A DNA stretch of 64,000 nt. It comes from CAWKEY01 sp963848675 (GTDB taxonomy: Bacteria; Pseudomonadota; Gammaproteobacteria; Methylococcales; Methylomonadaceae). A program made the position numbers and the translations under genes. This document shows, piece by piece, positions 15,240 to 25,918 of the stretch (position 1 is its first letter; each line of letters starts with the position of its first letter). Below the pieces are notes generated by a model, which did not search any database, was not told the DNA's origin, and saw nothing but the letters and a program-made list of their open reading frames with translations. The DNA lies in assembly GCA_963848675.1 (NCBI GenBank), contig CAWKEY010000036.1:224098-288097 (forward strand), given 5' to 3'.

Positions 15240-17222
15240 ATGCCTTCCTCCAGCGCGACACCCGCCATAACCCGCACACTTTTCCGCTTTCTAGGTTCAA
15301 TGAACCTGGCCATAACCCTGTTAGTCGCCGTTGCGATTGCTGCCGTCATCGGTACCGTTTTAAAACAAAACCAGCCCTATACCGATTATGTGTTCAAATT
15401 TGGCCCGTTCTGGTTTGAAATCTTCAAAACCCTGGATTTATACGACGTTTATTCCTCCAGCTGGTTTTTGATTCTGTTAAGTTTTCTGGTGGTTTCGACC
15501 AGTGTCTGCGTTTACCGCAATACCCCGCACATGCTGCGCGACATGAAAACGTTTCATGAACAGGCGCACAAGGCGTCCCTGCTGCGACTGCCTGAACATT
15601 ACGCGTGGCAGAGCAGCCAAGCGCTGCAATACTGCGCCGATTTTGTCAGTGCATTGCTCAAACACAAGCACTATAAAAGCAAAATCATCGACACCCAGGA
15701 AGGGCTGTTGATCGCTGCAAAAAAAGGCGCGGGCAGCAGGCTGGGCTATATTTTTACCCATGCCGCCATTGTCATTATCTGCGCAGGCGGCCTGCTGGAT
15801 GGCAACGTGCCGCTGAAAATCGCCGAGATGCGAGGCACTATCGCCGTAGAAACCCGCAAACTACCGGTCAGCAAAGTACCGGAAAAGAGCACCCTGTCGG
15901 TCAATAATCTGTCGTTCCGCGCCAACATCGACATCACTGAGGGCAAAGCCGCTAATATTGCTTTTATTGATTTTAAAGACGGCTATCTGGTGCAGAAATT
16001 ACCGTTTACGATCCAGGTTGCCGATTTCCGTATCGAACATTATGCCAGCGGCCAGCCTAAATCGTTTGAGAGCGACCTGGTTATTTTCGATAAAACGTCG
16101 GATATACCCGTAAAACAAACCATCGCCGTTAATCATCCCTTCAGCTACCGCGGCTACACTATCTATCAGAACAGTTTTGGTGATGGCGGCTCCGTGTTGA
16201 ATCTGAATCTACAACCACTGACGGCCGGCGCCAACGCCAGCCCGCAAAAAATAAAGGCTACTGTCAAAGAGCCTTTGCAATTAATAACGACGGCAGGCAA
16301 ATATACGCTGGAAGTCTCGGATTTTCGGCCTTTTAATGTCAATCCGGATCCGCTCGGGGTAAAAAAATTCCGCAACATCGGACCCAGCTTTCAGTTTAAG
16401 TTGCGCAAACAAACCGGTGCTGCCAATGAATACATCAATTACATGCAGCCAGTTGAACAGGAAGGCGCCAAGTATTACCTCAGCGGCATGCGCAGCTCAC
16501 CGGCGGAAAGCTTTAAATACTGGTATATCCCGGCCGATACTGAACAGCGTATGGACCGGTTTTTAAAGTTTCTGGCGACGCTGAACAACGCAGACAGATT
16601 AGCCAAAATTGCCCTGGCCTCTGCGCAAGCGACCGACAACAGCAAACATCTGCCGCTGGCCGAACAACAAAGAGTGGCCGATTTTATGGTTGCTATCAGC
16701 CGGCAATTTGTTGAAGGCGGCAGCGAAAAAGTGTCCGAACAGCTCGCAAAGTCGGTGCCGGAACAAAATCGCCAGAAAATTGCCGAGCTCTATGCGACTG
16801 TCTTGAACCAGTTCCTGAAAAACGTCTACCTGTCGGTGCTGGAAACAGAGGGCATCGATACCCGCAAACCGATCAGCGCCTTTGATCAGCGCTTCTTTGA
16901 AGATGCCGTTAATGCCATTAGTGTTGCCTATCAATACGATGCGCCGGTGTTACTGGAGCTGGCAAGCTTCAAACACATTGAGGCAACCGGCCTGCAGATT
17001 ACCCGAGCACCAGGCAAATGGCTGGTGTTTCCCGGTTGTTTGCTGCTGGTTGTGGGTATATTTTGCATGTTTTACCTGCCCCAGCGCAGGCTCTGGGTGC
17101 TGATGCAAAACACCGGCGCACAAACGTCTTTACTTTTGGCAGGCAGCGCTTTGCGCAACCGTTATGACTTCGACAAAGAATTTGAACTTATCAGACAAGA
17201 CCTTGCACAAAAGTTAAATTAA
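15240..17222 (+). CDS. resB: Cytochrome c biogenesis protein ResB/Ccs1
   Basis: 660 residues. Four membrane helices typical of ResB: near 20-40 (LAITLLVAVAIAAVIGTVLK), 70-95, about 170-190 (IFTHAAIVIICAGGLLDG) and 600-622, with a large periplasmic domain between the last two. With the WWD protein encoded next it forms the System II haem exporter and ligation machinery. It ends six bases before ccsA. Confidence 0.93.
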   Translation: MPSSSATPAITRTLFRFLGSMNLAITLLVAVAIAAVIGTVLKQNQPYTDYVFKFGPFWFEIFKTLDLYDVYSSSWFLILLSFLVVSTSVCVYRNTPHMLRDMKTFHEQAHKASLLRLPEHYAWQSSQALQYCADFVSALLKHKHYKSKIIDTQEGLLIAAKKGAGSRLGYIFTHAAIVIICAGGLLDGNVPLKIAEMRGTIAVETRKLPVSKVPEKSTLSVNNLSFRANIDITEGKAANIAFIDFKDGYLVQKLPFTIQVADFRIEHYASGQPKSFESDLVIFDKTSDIPVKQTIAVNHPFSYRGYTIYQNSFGDGGSVLNLNLQPLTAGANASPQKIKATVKEPLQLITTAGKYTLEVSDFRPFNVNPDPLGVKKFRNIGPSFQFKLRKQTGAANEYINYMQPVEQEGAKYYLSGMRSSPAESFKYWYIPADTEQRMDRFLKFLATLNNADRLAKIALASAQATDNSKHLPLAEQQRVADFMVAISRQFVEGGSEKVSEQLAKSVPEQNRQKIAELYATVLNQFLKNVYLSVLETEGIDTRKPISAFDQRFFEDAVNAISVAYQYDAPVLLELASFKHIEATGLQITRAPGKWLVFPGCLLLVVGIFCMFYLPQRRLWVLMQNTGAQTSLLLAGSALRNRYDFDKEFELIRQDLAQKLN

Positions 17223-17227
17223 CTCAC

Positions 17228-18412
17228 TTGACACAGGCCGTTATGGAAAATCTCTTAGATCAACACTTCAGACAAGACAGCTTTTTAAAACAGCGCAGCC
17301 TTTTTGATTGGGTCTGGGCACTGGTGATTGCCGGCGGCTCGGTTTTTGCCTTTGACCAATACCAACAGCTGATGGACGGCTATGAGATCGGCATCCTGTT
17401 CGGTGCCGCTTTATTGATAATCTGGCTGGGCTGGTTCTGGGCTTCGTTAAAAACACTGACGCTGGTGATTGCTGGGCTTAGCCTGTTTGCCATTTCCCGC
17501 TACGGAGCAGACCTTGCAGCAGGCGAGTCCGATTTTTTCCTTAAATATCTGCTGGCCAGTCAATCCGCCATCATGTGGATGAGCGCGCTGTATGTGATGG
17601 CCACCTTAACTTACTTCGGGCACTTGTTTTCCGGCAATGACTTTACCGGCAAAGTTGCCGCCAGCATGACTTGGTCGGCGACGGCCATGGGCATGGCAGG
17701 GTTACTGATACGCTGGCGCGAATCCTATTTAATGGGCCTGGATATAGGTCATATTCCGGTCAGCAACCTGTATGAAGTGTTCATCCTGTTCTCGCTGATT
17801 ACCGCATTGCTTTATCTGTATTATGAATATCGCTACAAAACCCGCAGTCTCGGTGGTTTTGTGCTGCTCGTTATCAGCGCCGCCGTCGGATTTTTACTGT
17901 GGTATACCTTTGACAAACATGCTCACGAAATCCAGCCGCTGGTGCCGGCATTAAACAGTTACTGGATGAAAATTCATGTTCCGGCCAACTTTGTCGGTTA
18001 CGGCGCATTTTCCTTGGCCGCAATGATTGGCGTGGTTTTTATCATCCAATCGAATGCCGAAGCCAGGCACCCTGGCGGCTTGTTGGCCGCCCGCCTGCCG
18101 AAGCCGGCCTTGCTGGAAGACCTCATGTACAAAGCCATTGCCTTGGGCTTTGCATTTTTCACCCTGGCGACTATTCTTGGTGCTCTATGGGCCGCGGAAG
18201 CCTGGGGCGGTTATTGGTCGTGGGATCCCAAGGAAACCTGGGCGCTGATCGTCTGGCTGAATTACGCCGCCTGGCTGCACATGCGACTGACCAAGGGCTG
18301 GAATGGCAAACCGATGTCCTGGTGGGCGCTGATCGGGTTTTTCGTTACCCTGTTTGCCTTCCTGGGCGTTAATATGTTTTTATCCGGACTTCACTCCTAT
18401 GGAGAACTTTAA
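17228..18412 (+). CDS. ccsA: Cytochrome c biogenesis protein CcsA/ResC (WWD haem handler)
   Basis: 394 residues from TTG 17228; ATG 17243 (MENLLDQ) is a good alternative. About eight membrane helices. The haem-binding WWD segment is clear (WGGYWSWDPKETWALIVW), with conserved histidines in flanking loops (GHIPVSNLYE; KIHVPANFVGYGAF; LSGLHSYG). Some databases call this family CcsB. It works with ResB to attach haem to CXXCH apocytochromes such as the cytochrome c4 encoded upstream. Confidence 0.94.
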   Translation: MTQAVMENLLDQHFRQDSFLKQRSLFDWVWALVIAGGSVFAFDQYQQLMDGYEIGILFGAALLIIWLGWFWASLKTLTLVIAGLSLFAISRYGADLAAGESDFFLKYLLASQSAIMWMSALYVMATLTYFGHLFSGNDFTGKVAASMTWSATAMGMAGLLIRWRESYLMGLDIGHIPVSNLYEVFILFSLITALLYLYYEYRYKTRSLGGFVLLVISAAVGFLLWYTFDKHAHEIQPLVPALNSYWMKIHVPANFVGYGAFSLAAMIGVVFIIQSNAEARHPGGLLAARLPKPALLEDLMYKAIALGFAFFTLATILGALWAAEAWGGYWSWDPKETWALIVWLNYAAWLHMRLTKGWNGKPMSWWALIGFFVTLFAFLGVNMFLSGLHSYGEL

Positions 18413-18414
18413 TC

Positions 18415-19035
18415 ATGTTTAAAAAAATCATTCGTGCCAGTTTGTTATTGTTGTTATTTTCATGGGCTGCACTGTTGAAAGCCGAACAGCCTGGTTATGA
18501 AACCCTTTCACCCGCCCAGCCGACTCATGATCCTGCCAAAATCGAAGTCATTGAATTCTTTTGGTACGGCTGCCCGCATTGTTATGACTTTGAGCCGATG
18601 CTGGAAAAATGGCGGAAAACGCTGCCGGCCAATGTTGAATTTATTCGTCAACCCGCCGTCTTCAGCGATCTCTGGGCGAAACATGGCAAAGCCTATTTCA
18701 CGGCCGAAGCCCTCGGCGTGGCAGATAAAGTGCATAACGACTTTTTTGACGCCATCCAGACCAAAAAACAAAAACTCGAGACCGAAGACCAGCTGGCCAA
18801 ATTCTTCGTGGCTCACGGCGTTAATGAAACTGAATTTCATAACACCTACAATTCATTTCTGGTTGACGCCAAAATGCGCCAGGCTGCCACCACGGCAGGC
18901 CGCTACGGTGTAACCGGGGTACCCGCCATAATTATCAACGGCAAATATAAAACCAACGGCCCCTTAGCCGGTTCGCATGAAAAAATGATTGAAATCATGA
19001 ACCAGCTGATCAAACAGGAAAGCGCGGGTCACTGA
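18415..19035 (+). CDS. dsbA: Thiol:disulfide interchange protein DsbA
   Basis: 206 residues with a signal peptide (LLLLLFSWAALLKAEQ), thioredoxin fold and active-site C53-P-H-C56 in EFFWYGCPHC. The cis-Pro loop is GVTGVPAIIINGKY. A periplasmic oxidant of protein thiols. It starts two bases after ccsA, so it is co-transcribed with the cytochrome c assembly genes, in line with the need to manage CXXCH cysteines. Confidence 0.94.
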   Translation: MFKKIIRASLLLLLFSWAALLKAEQPGYETLSPAQPTHDPAKIEVIEFFWYGCPHCYDFEPMLEKWRKTLPANVEFIRQPAVFSDLWAKHGKAYFTAEALGVADKVHNDFFDAIQTKKQKLETEDQLAKFFVAHGVNETEFHNTYNSFLVDAKMRQAATTAGRYGVTGVPAIIINGKYKTNGPLAGSHEKMIEIMNQLIKQESAGH

Positions 19036-19086
19036 TACTGCCGGGACATGCCGGGCGCACCGGCGTTAACAGGAAAGGTCTAAATT

Positions 19087-20640
19087 ATGGGTTTCTTGAG
19101 CAAAGTGGATGAGCAGGATAAATGGAAAAACAAATATCTAAACCTGCTGGATGCACAGGAGCAAACTGTACGGGTCTCTAAAGAGAAAGAAGAGCTGCTG
19201 TGTAAAACCATTGTCCGGCTGTCTTTTGCTGCCGCGGGTTTTGATCCACAACTGGATAAGCACATGCTGCGACTCCGCAATCATTTAAAAAACGGCATCG
19301 ACAGCAACAAACTTAAAGCAGAGCTGGAAAGCTTCGGCAATTTATTGACCCAGTTGAATGACATATCCGCTAAAGCACAGCCAGTGGACGCCACGCTGTT
19401 GTTTGACTTTCTGCTTGGGCACACTACATCGCCCAGACAAAGCAAAGCCCTGGGTCTACTTAAAGAAAAATATGCGCATCAGCCGCTGGAAAATCCTCAG
19501 CAGCTATTTTCAGCTGTGCTTGAAATCATTGAGCCCGACGCTACTGCACTGCCAGAGCCAGGCAGTCAACCCTCAAACCGGCTGGCAAATCAAATTGATA
19601 CAGACATTGTCGGCAAACAGCTCTTGCGCCTGCTGGAAGATCTGGACATACCGGCGCCCTTTGAGCCACAGGCGTCAACATTAAAACAGCAACTGGCCGA
19701 TCATCCGGCAGCTGAGCCTTTTGAAGCGCTGTTGGATCAATCGACTGTTCTGATCCTTAAAATCAAACACCACATTCAGGCAGAACGCCAGGAAATTGAC
19801 AGTTTTCTGTCCCAGATTACCGATAAATTGACGGCGCTTGGCTTGGCCGTGACCGGCGCCAATACGTCCGCCATGGAGTCGGCGGAAAACCGGAACAAGC
19901 TGGATCAGTCTGTTTCCGAACAAATGCAGGATTTGCAACAACGCTCGATTACCGCCACCCAACTGGAACCTTTAAAAGCAATCATTAACACACGGCTTGC
20001 TAGCATTACCAGGGAACTTCAGGAACACAACAAAAAAGAAGCCCTGCAGCGGCAAAAATCACAGCAACAGCTGGATGAGTTGACCCGGAAAATAAAAGCC
20101 ATGGAGACTGAATCCAGCCAGCTTCAATCAAAACTCATGCTCGCCAAAACTCAGGCGTTGCGCGATACACTAACAGGCCTGCCCAACCGGCTGGCTTATG
20201 ACGAACGTCTGAATGCCGAACTGGCACGCTGGCGGCGTTATCGCTCGCCATTAAGCCTGATTATCTGGGATATTGATCATTTCAAACGCATTAATGATGA
20301 TTTTGGCCATAAAGCCGGCGATAAAACCTTGGCAATCATCGCCAAACAATTATCTTCACATTGCCGTCAGACTGATTTTATCGGCCGCTTTGGCGGTGAA
20401 GAATTTACCATGCTGCTGCCGGATACCGACAAACAATCAGCATTGAAAGTGGCCAACCAGCTGCGCTTTATTATTGAACAAACCGGCTTTAACTCGGGCG
20501 GCAATGCCATTTCCATCACCATTTCCTGCGGCATTACCGAATTTGCCGAGGGCGACAGCCCAGAAACAGCCTTTGAACGCGCGGATCAGGCGCTTTACCA
20601 AGCCAAACAACAAGGCCGCAACCGGTGCCGCCTGGCTTGA
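19087..20640 (+). CDS. Diguanylate cyclase (GGDEF)
   Basis: 517 residues. Residues 1-350 contain no known sensor: mostly helical, with a coiled coil near 300-355 (EHNKKEALQRQKSQQQLDEL). The C-terminal GGDEF domain has LRDTLTGLPNRLAYDERLNA, an intact GGEEF active site at about 436-440 and the inhibitory RxxD (RQTD) five residues before it. It should make c-di-GMP with product inhibition. No membrane segment, so cytoplasmic. A GGDEF gene near engB-cc4-dsbA is also known in Pseudomonas. Confidence 0.9.
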   Translation: MGFLSKVDEQDKWKNKYLNLLDAQEQTVRVSKEKEELLCKTIVRLSFAAAGFDPQLDKHMLRLRNHLKNGIDSNKLKAELESFGNLLTQLNDISAKAQPVDATLLFDFLLGHTTSPRQSKALGLLKEKYAHQPLENPQQLFSAVLEIIEPDATALPEPGSQPSNRLANQIDTDIVGKQLLRLLEDLDIPAPFEPQASTLKQQLADHPAAEPFEALLDQSTVLILKIKHHIQAERQEIDSFLSQITDKLTALGLAVTGANTSAMESAENRNKLDQSVSEQMQDLQQRSITATQLEPLKAIINTRLASITRELQEHNKKEALQRQKSQQQLDELTRKIKAMETESSQLQSKLMLAKTQALRDTLTGLPNRLAYDERLNAELARWRRYRSPLSLIIWDIDHFKRINDDFGHKAGDKTLAIIAKQLSSHCRQTDFIGRFGGEEFTMLLPDTDKQSALKVANQLRFIIEQTGFNSGGNAISITISCGITEFAEGDSPETAFERADQALYQAKQQGRNRCRLA

Positions 20641-20743
20641 AGTGAATAGTCCAGGCCTGATCGGCAAGCCCAGCAGCATCAATTTGAGCAGAAAGCCGTA
20701 GATTCTATCAAGCTAAGAATGCAGGCAGATTGCCTGATCAACC

Positions 20744-20800
20744 TCGAAGACACGAAGAACACGAAATTTTTAGCTTGGTTTTTCTTCGTGAACTTTGTGG
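20744..20800. repeat. CACGAAG-type dispersed hairpin repeat (copy 1)
   Basis: Arms ACACGAAGAACACGAAA and TTTTCTTCGTGAACTTTGTG fold onto each other. Related copies lie at 43117-43164 and 48674-48800, always in gene-free spacers. Confidence 0.6.
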
Positions 20801-20846
20801 ATTTATGCCTTAAGTTGATGCCTATGGGGCTTTTATGTAAGCGAGC

Positions 20847-21602
20847 CTACAAGGAATCGCTAATCTGAGGTTTATAAAAAGGCCATTTTTTAACGTGCAG
20901 ATATTTTCTGATCGGTGTTTTTATGACCGATACGCACAAAGCTATCGAAAACAGGCACCAGACTGCGGCATATTCATTTGGATCGGTGGTGGTCACATCG
21001 GAAATCCAGGGGCCGATCAAGTAATGAAAGCCGACGAAGCGCCATGAGCCGTATATGAGCGGCATATAAAACGCGACCAGAATATAAGTGATCGCATGCA
21101 GGCCCCAGTCAAAACCGAACAGCCAGGGAATGTGCCCAGACAGCAGTCCGTTTAAAGGCATTTGCCAGGCGATATGCCAAGAGCCGGATACCGAACACAC
21201 CGACGGCCCGCAAAACCCTTCCACACCTTGGACGCAGGCACCGGCCCAGCCAAAGGGATACATCTTGAACAACATGGCCATCGAGCCGATGGCGCATATC
21301 GTATAAACCGTGGTTCTAATCTTAATTTTGACACTCTCTGGTATGAAATACATGGCGACCATATTCACAAAGAAGGGCTGGAACGCGACATGTAAATAGC
21401 CAAGCATCGTGAGCACCTGATTATTCGGGTTATCACACAGATCGATGTAGATGTAAGTTACTGCCTGTAATAATTCCATTAAGGCAAAATAGGTTAACGG
21501 AATCCAAAGCTCTTTGGATTCGCCTTGTTTAATTGCAACAAACGCTGCGGTACTAAGACCTGCGATGGCTAATACGCCCGACGCTTCTCCACTCCAACAC
21601 AT
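20847..21602 (-). CDS. Multi-pass membrane protein, DUF5765-like
   Basis: 251 residues starting MCWSGEASGVLAIAGLSTAA. Seven or eight hydrophobic segments; FALMELLQAVTYIYIDLC, LHVAFQPFFVNMVAMYFIPE, the Cys-rich loop GACVQGVEGFCGPSVCSVSG and GPWISDVTTTDPNEYAAVWC are distinctive. I recall it as DUF5765, with moderate certainty. No function known; transcribed alone. Confidence 0.65.
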   Translation of the reverse strand: MCWSGEASGVLAIAGLSTAAFVAIKQGESKELWIPLTYFALMELLQAVTYIYIDLCDNPNNQVLTMLGYLHVAFQPFFVNMVAMYFIPESVKIKIRTTVYTICAIGSMAMLFKMYPFGWAGACVQGVEGFCGPSVCSVSGSWHIAWQMPLNGLLSGHIPWLFGFDWGLHAITYILVAFYMPLIYGSWRFVGFHYLIGPWISDVTTTDPNEYAAVWCLFSIALCVSVIKTPIRKYLHVKKWPFYKPQISDSL

Positions 21603-21848
21603 AATACTGACCTTATCGTTATAATTATTAAATGCTGCTGTTTTAGAAACCCCCTCATTGGGTTAATCACGCGGAAACAACAGGCGTAGATTTGCTATGG
21701 TGATGGTTAGGCGTGCAACTTGTGCGGGTTGCCTGCGGCATAGCTTTTTAGCTCCCCTGGTTAAGGCAGTGTTGTGTGCAACGAGCCAAGTTAAGGGGAG
21801 GTTATTTTATTACAAACTCAGGGGGATTGAGCAATTGATAATTACCAG

Positions 21849-21874
21849 CCAGCCTGTAGAGGGCTACAGGCTGG
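21849..21874. terminator. Hairpin after the pgl stop
   Basis: Perfect 11-bp stem CCAGCCTGTAG / CTACAGGCTGG with a 4-base loop, 10 bases past the pgl stop. The following T run is poor on the pgl strand, so it is a stabilising hairpin or a weak terminator. Confidence 0.5.
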
Positions 21875-21884
21875 CGTACAAGAA

Positions 21885-22557
<673 letters not shown>

Positions 22558-22568
<11 letters not shown>

Positions 22569-24057
22569 ATTTACACTCCTCGGGGGTTAATGAACTGCGC
22601 CAGGCATGGCTTTCTTTATCAAACAGGCGGCGGCAATCGGTAGGGCCCCAGGATCCGGCCGGATAAGTGGCAATGTGATCACGTTCAATCGCCCAGGTTT
22701 GCAGGATCGGATCAACAATGCGCCAGGCGTATTCGACTTCGTCAAAGCGTAGAAACAACGAGCGGTCGCCTTCCATGACGTCTAGCAACAAATCTTCATA
22801 GGCATCGGTGGCTTTTTCGTCCTGCTGGCGGAAGCTGGCATCCAGACTGCTGGCGCGTGTGCGCATGGCCAGCCCAGGTTCTTTTACTGTCATTTCAATA
22901 CGAATGCATTCTTCCGGCTGTATGCCTAACAACACCCAGTTGGGGTTCATGCACTGAATCTGGGTGTCGCGGAAGAACTGCAAGGGGGGGTGCCGGAAAC
23001 AAATCGAAATCGCCGATTGCCCTTTGGCCATGCGTTTGCCGGTACGCAGATAAAAAGGCACGCCGCGCCAGCGCCAGTTGTCGATATAAAGCTTAAGGGC
23101 GGCATAGGTCTCGGTGATGCTGTTGGCGGGAATATGGTCTTCCTGCAAATAGCCCTTAACGTTTTCGCCATTAATGCGGCCCTGGGTATATTGGGCGCGG
23201 AAGGCGTGGGCATGGACAGCTTCTTTAGGAATGGGGCGTATGGATTTTAAAACCTTGACCTTCTCATCACGCAAGGATTCCGCTTCCATGGATACCGGCG
23301 GCTCCATGGCAACCAGGGTCATCAATTGCAGAAGATGGCTTTGCAGCATGTCACGCATGGCGCCGGCGCTGTTATAGTAATCGCCGCGCGTGCCGATACC
23401 GAATTCTTCCGAATGGGTGATTTGAATATGGTCAATGTAATGCCGGTTCCATAACGGTTCCAGCATGACATTGGCGAAACGGAACACCAGTACGTTTTGC
23501 ACGGTGCCCTTGCCCAGATAATGGTCGATGCGATAAATCTGCTCTTCCTTTAAATATTGGCTGATGCGCTTTTGCAAGGCCTGAGCGCTGTCCAGATCAT
23601 AACCAAAGGGTTTTTCTATAATCACCCGGCGCCAGCCGTATTCTTCATCAAACAGCTGTTGCTTGCTCAGCAGTTCCATGACGATGCCGAAATCCTGCGG
23701 TGCAATAGACAGATAAAAGGCGAAGTTTTTCGGGAAGCGATTATCTTTGTTGAGCAGATCAGCCAATTCGCTATAACATTGCTCGCTTTGTAAATCGCCG
23801 CGATGGTAGAACAGGCGTGCGCTGAAGCGTTGAAAAACGGCTTCATTAAAATCACTGCCAGTTTTGGCTTGAATCATGTCCCGGACTTCTTCCAGCCATT
23901 TTTTCTGATCCCAGGGCCGGCGGCCGATGGCCAGAATGTGAGCGCCTTCGGGTAAGCGACCCTCGACATCAAGATAATACAATGATGGCATGAGCTTAAT
24001 ACGGGACAGATTGCCCGTAGCGCCAAAAATAACGTAGGTACAAGGTTCGGCTTTCAT
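22558..24057 (-). CDS. zwf: Glucose-6-phosphate 1-dehydrogenase
   Basis: 499 residues, standard length. NADP site GATGNLSRIKLMPSLYYLD and substrate/catalytic motif RIDHYLGKGTVQN are present. First committed step of the oxidative pentose phosphate route; in RuMP methylotrophs this is also the entry to dissimilatory formaldehyde oxidation. It lies 98 bases after gnd and overlaps pgl. Confidence 0.96.
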
Positions 24058-24155
24058 AAATGCTTAAAAAAATTAGGTGTGGGGTTTATTCCATCTGTGA
24101 CCGCTGGGCTCCGGGCGGGCGTGGGACAGGTTGTGGCCTGTCCCACGGCGGCTGC

Positions 24156-25601
24156 TTATACGGTATAGGTTGTCGATGCTGTTTTGCCGCCGTGCCCCGT
24201 CCAGTCGGTATGGAAAAACTCGCCTCGGGGCCGGTCTGTGCGTTCGTAAGAATGCGCGCCGAAGTAATCCCGCTGCGCTTGCAGCAAATTGGCGGGCAGC
24301 CTTTCGGTGCGGTAGCCGTCGTAATAAGCCAGTGCCGATGAAAATGCCGGCGTTGGAATGCCCAATTGTATGCCCATGATGACCGCCTGGCGCCAGCCTG
24401 CCTCGGCCTGCTTCATGGCGTTGACAAAGAAATCGGCCAGCAGCAGGTTTTCCAGCTCTGGAGTTTGCTCGTAAGCCTGTTTGATGTCATTCAGGAACTG
24501 GCTGCGAATAATGCAGCCGCCGCGCCACATCAGGGCAATATCGCCGTAGTTCAGCGCCAGCTTGTATTCTTTGGAAGCTTCGCGCATCAGACGGAAACCC
24601 TGGGCATAAGAAATAATCTTGGAGGCATACAAGGCTTGCCGGATGGCCTGAATCATGGCTTGTTTGTCGCCGCTAAAGGTTTGCGTGTTTTTAGGCAGTA
24701 CTTCCGATGCTTTTACGCGCTCGTCTTTTTGCGCGGACAGGCAGCGGGCGAAAACCGATTCGCCTATCAGGGTCAAGGGGATGCCCAAGTCCAGTGCATT
24801 GATGCCGGTCCATTTGCCGGTACCCTTTTGGCCGGCGGTATCCAGAATGCTGTTCAGCAAGGGCTGGCCATTGTCTTCTTTATAGGCCAGGATGTTGGCG
24901 GTGATTTCAATCAGATACGAGCTTAATTCGCCCTGATTCCATTCGGAAAAGATGGCCTGCATCTCGTCGGTGCTTAAACCCAGGCCTTCTGACAGCAGTT
25001 GATAGGCTTCGCAGATCAGCTGCATGTCGCCGTATTCGATGCCGTTATGCACCATTTTAACGTAGTGGCCAGCGCCGTTATCGCCGACCCATTCGCAGCA
25101 GGGATCGCCGTTGACATGCGCACTGATGGCCTGAAAAATCGGTTTGACTGCAGGCCAGGCCAACTGGTTGCCGCCGGGCATAATCGATGGCCCGTGTCTT
25201 GCGCCTTCCTCGCCGCCGGAGACCCCGGTGCCGATATAAAGCAGGCCTCTTTCTTGCAGATATTGGGTGCGGCGATTGGTGTCGGTGAACAGCGAATTGC
25301 CGCCATCAATAATAATATCGCCCGCTGACAACAAAGGCAGCAGGTCGTCAATGTATTGGTCAACCACCGCACCGGCTTTCACCATCAGCATAATCTTGCG
25401 CGGCGAGTCCAGACTGTCCACCAGTTCTTGTAAAGAATGGGTGCCGATCACTTGGGTGTCTTTAGCCGGGCCGTCCAGAAACTCAGCCACTTTGCTGGTG
25501 GTACGGTTAAATACCGCCACCTTAAAGCCGTGATCGTTCATGTTAAGAACCAGGTTTTGTCCCATTACCCCCAGACCGATTAAACCAATATTTGCTTTCA
25601 T
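24156..25601 (-). CDS. gnd: 6-Phosphogluconate dehydrogenase, decarboxylating
   Basis: 481 residues. Dinucleotide fold GLGVMGQNLVLNMNDHGF, the signature IGTGVSGGEEGARHGPSIMP and catalytic VKMVHNGIEYGDMQLICEAY are complete, and the length and C-terminal tail fit the long NADP-dependent form. It converts 6-phosphogluconate to ribulose 5-phosphate and CO2. Head of the gnd-zwf-pgl block, an order that lets the three oxidative steps be co-expressed. Confidence 0.96.
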   Translation of the reverse strand: MKANIGLIGLGVMGQNLVLNMNDHGFKVAVFNRTTSKVAEFLDGPAKDTQVIGTHSLQELVDSLDSPRKIMLMVKAGAVVDQYIDDLLPLLSAGDIIIDGGNSLFTDTNRRTQYLQERGLLYIGTGVSGGEEGARHGPSIMPGGNQLAWPAVKPIFQAISAHVNGDPCCEWVGDNGAGHYVKMVHNGIEYGDMQLICEAYQLLSEGLGLSTDEMQAIFSEWNQGELSSYLIEITANILAYKEDNGQPLLNSILDTAGQKGTGKWTGINALDLGIPLTLIGESVFARCLSAQKDERVKASEVLPKNTQTFSGDKQAMIQAIRQALYASKIISYAQGFRLMREASKEYKLALNYGDIALMWRGGCIIRSQFLNDIKQAYEQTPELENLLLADFFVNAMKQAEAGWRQAVIMGIQLGIPTPAFSSALAYYDGYRTERLPANLLQAQRDYFGAHSYERTDRPRGEFFHTDWTGHGGKTASTTYTV

Positions 25602-25918
25602 GTTTGCCTACTGTAATCGTTATTTATCGTATGATTTTAACACGATGCAGCGCCAAGAACTGCTAGTTATCCTCATCGCCCATCAAATTTTCGTATCCGT
25701 GGGCGGTGCTGTTCTCCATCCTGAACGACAACGTTGTACCGGTAATTCCAGGATGAACATGCAATCAAGGGCGGCGATGATGATGCCGAAGCGGACTTTA
25801 TCCTGATGGTGGCATGGACAGTCAAAGCAACGATCGCTTGATATGGCTGTCCAACTGAAAATAAAATAGTCAGCGGGCGAATAATAGCAGCCCGGAAACC
25901 CAAAACAGCAGGCAGGGC
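25602..25918. other. Spacer between gnd and the epimerase
   Basis: About 317 bases between divergent genes. Short open stretches on the minus strand do not resemble any family I recognise. Promoters for both flanking genes presumably lie here. Confidence 0.35.

Noticed and set aside
24366..24926. A 186-residue ORF opposite gnd
   Set aside because: Antisense shadow of a well-conserved gene with all catalytic motifs.
25673..25903. A 76-residue minus-strand ORF between gnd and the epimerase
   Set aside because: No recognisable family, no good ribosome site; left as an unexplained spacer.
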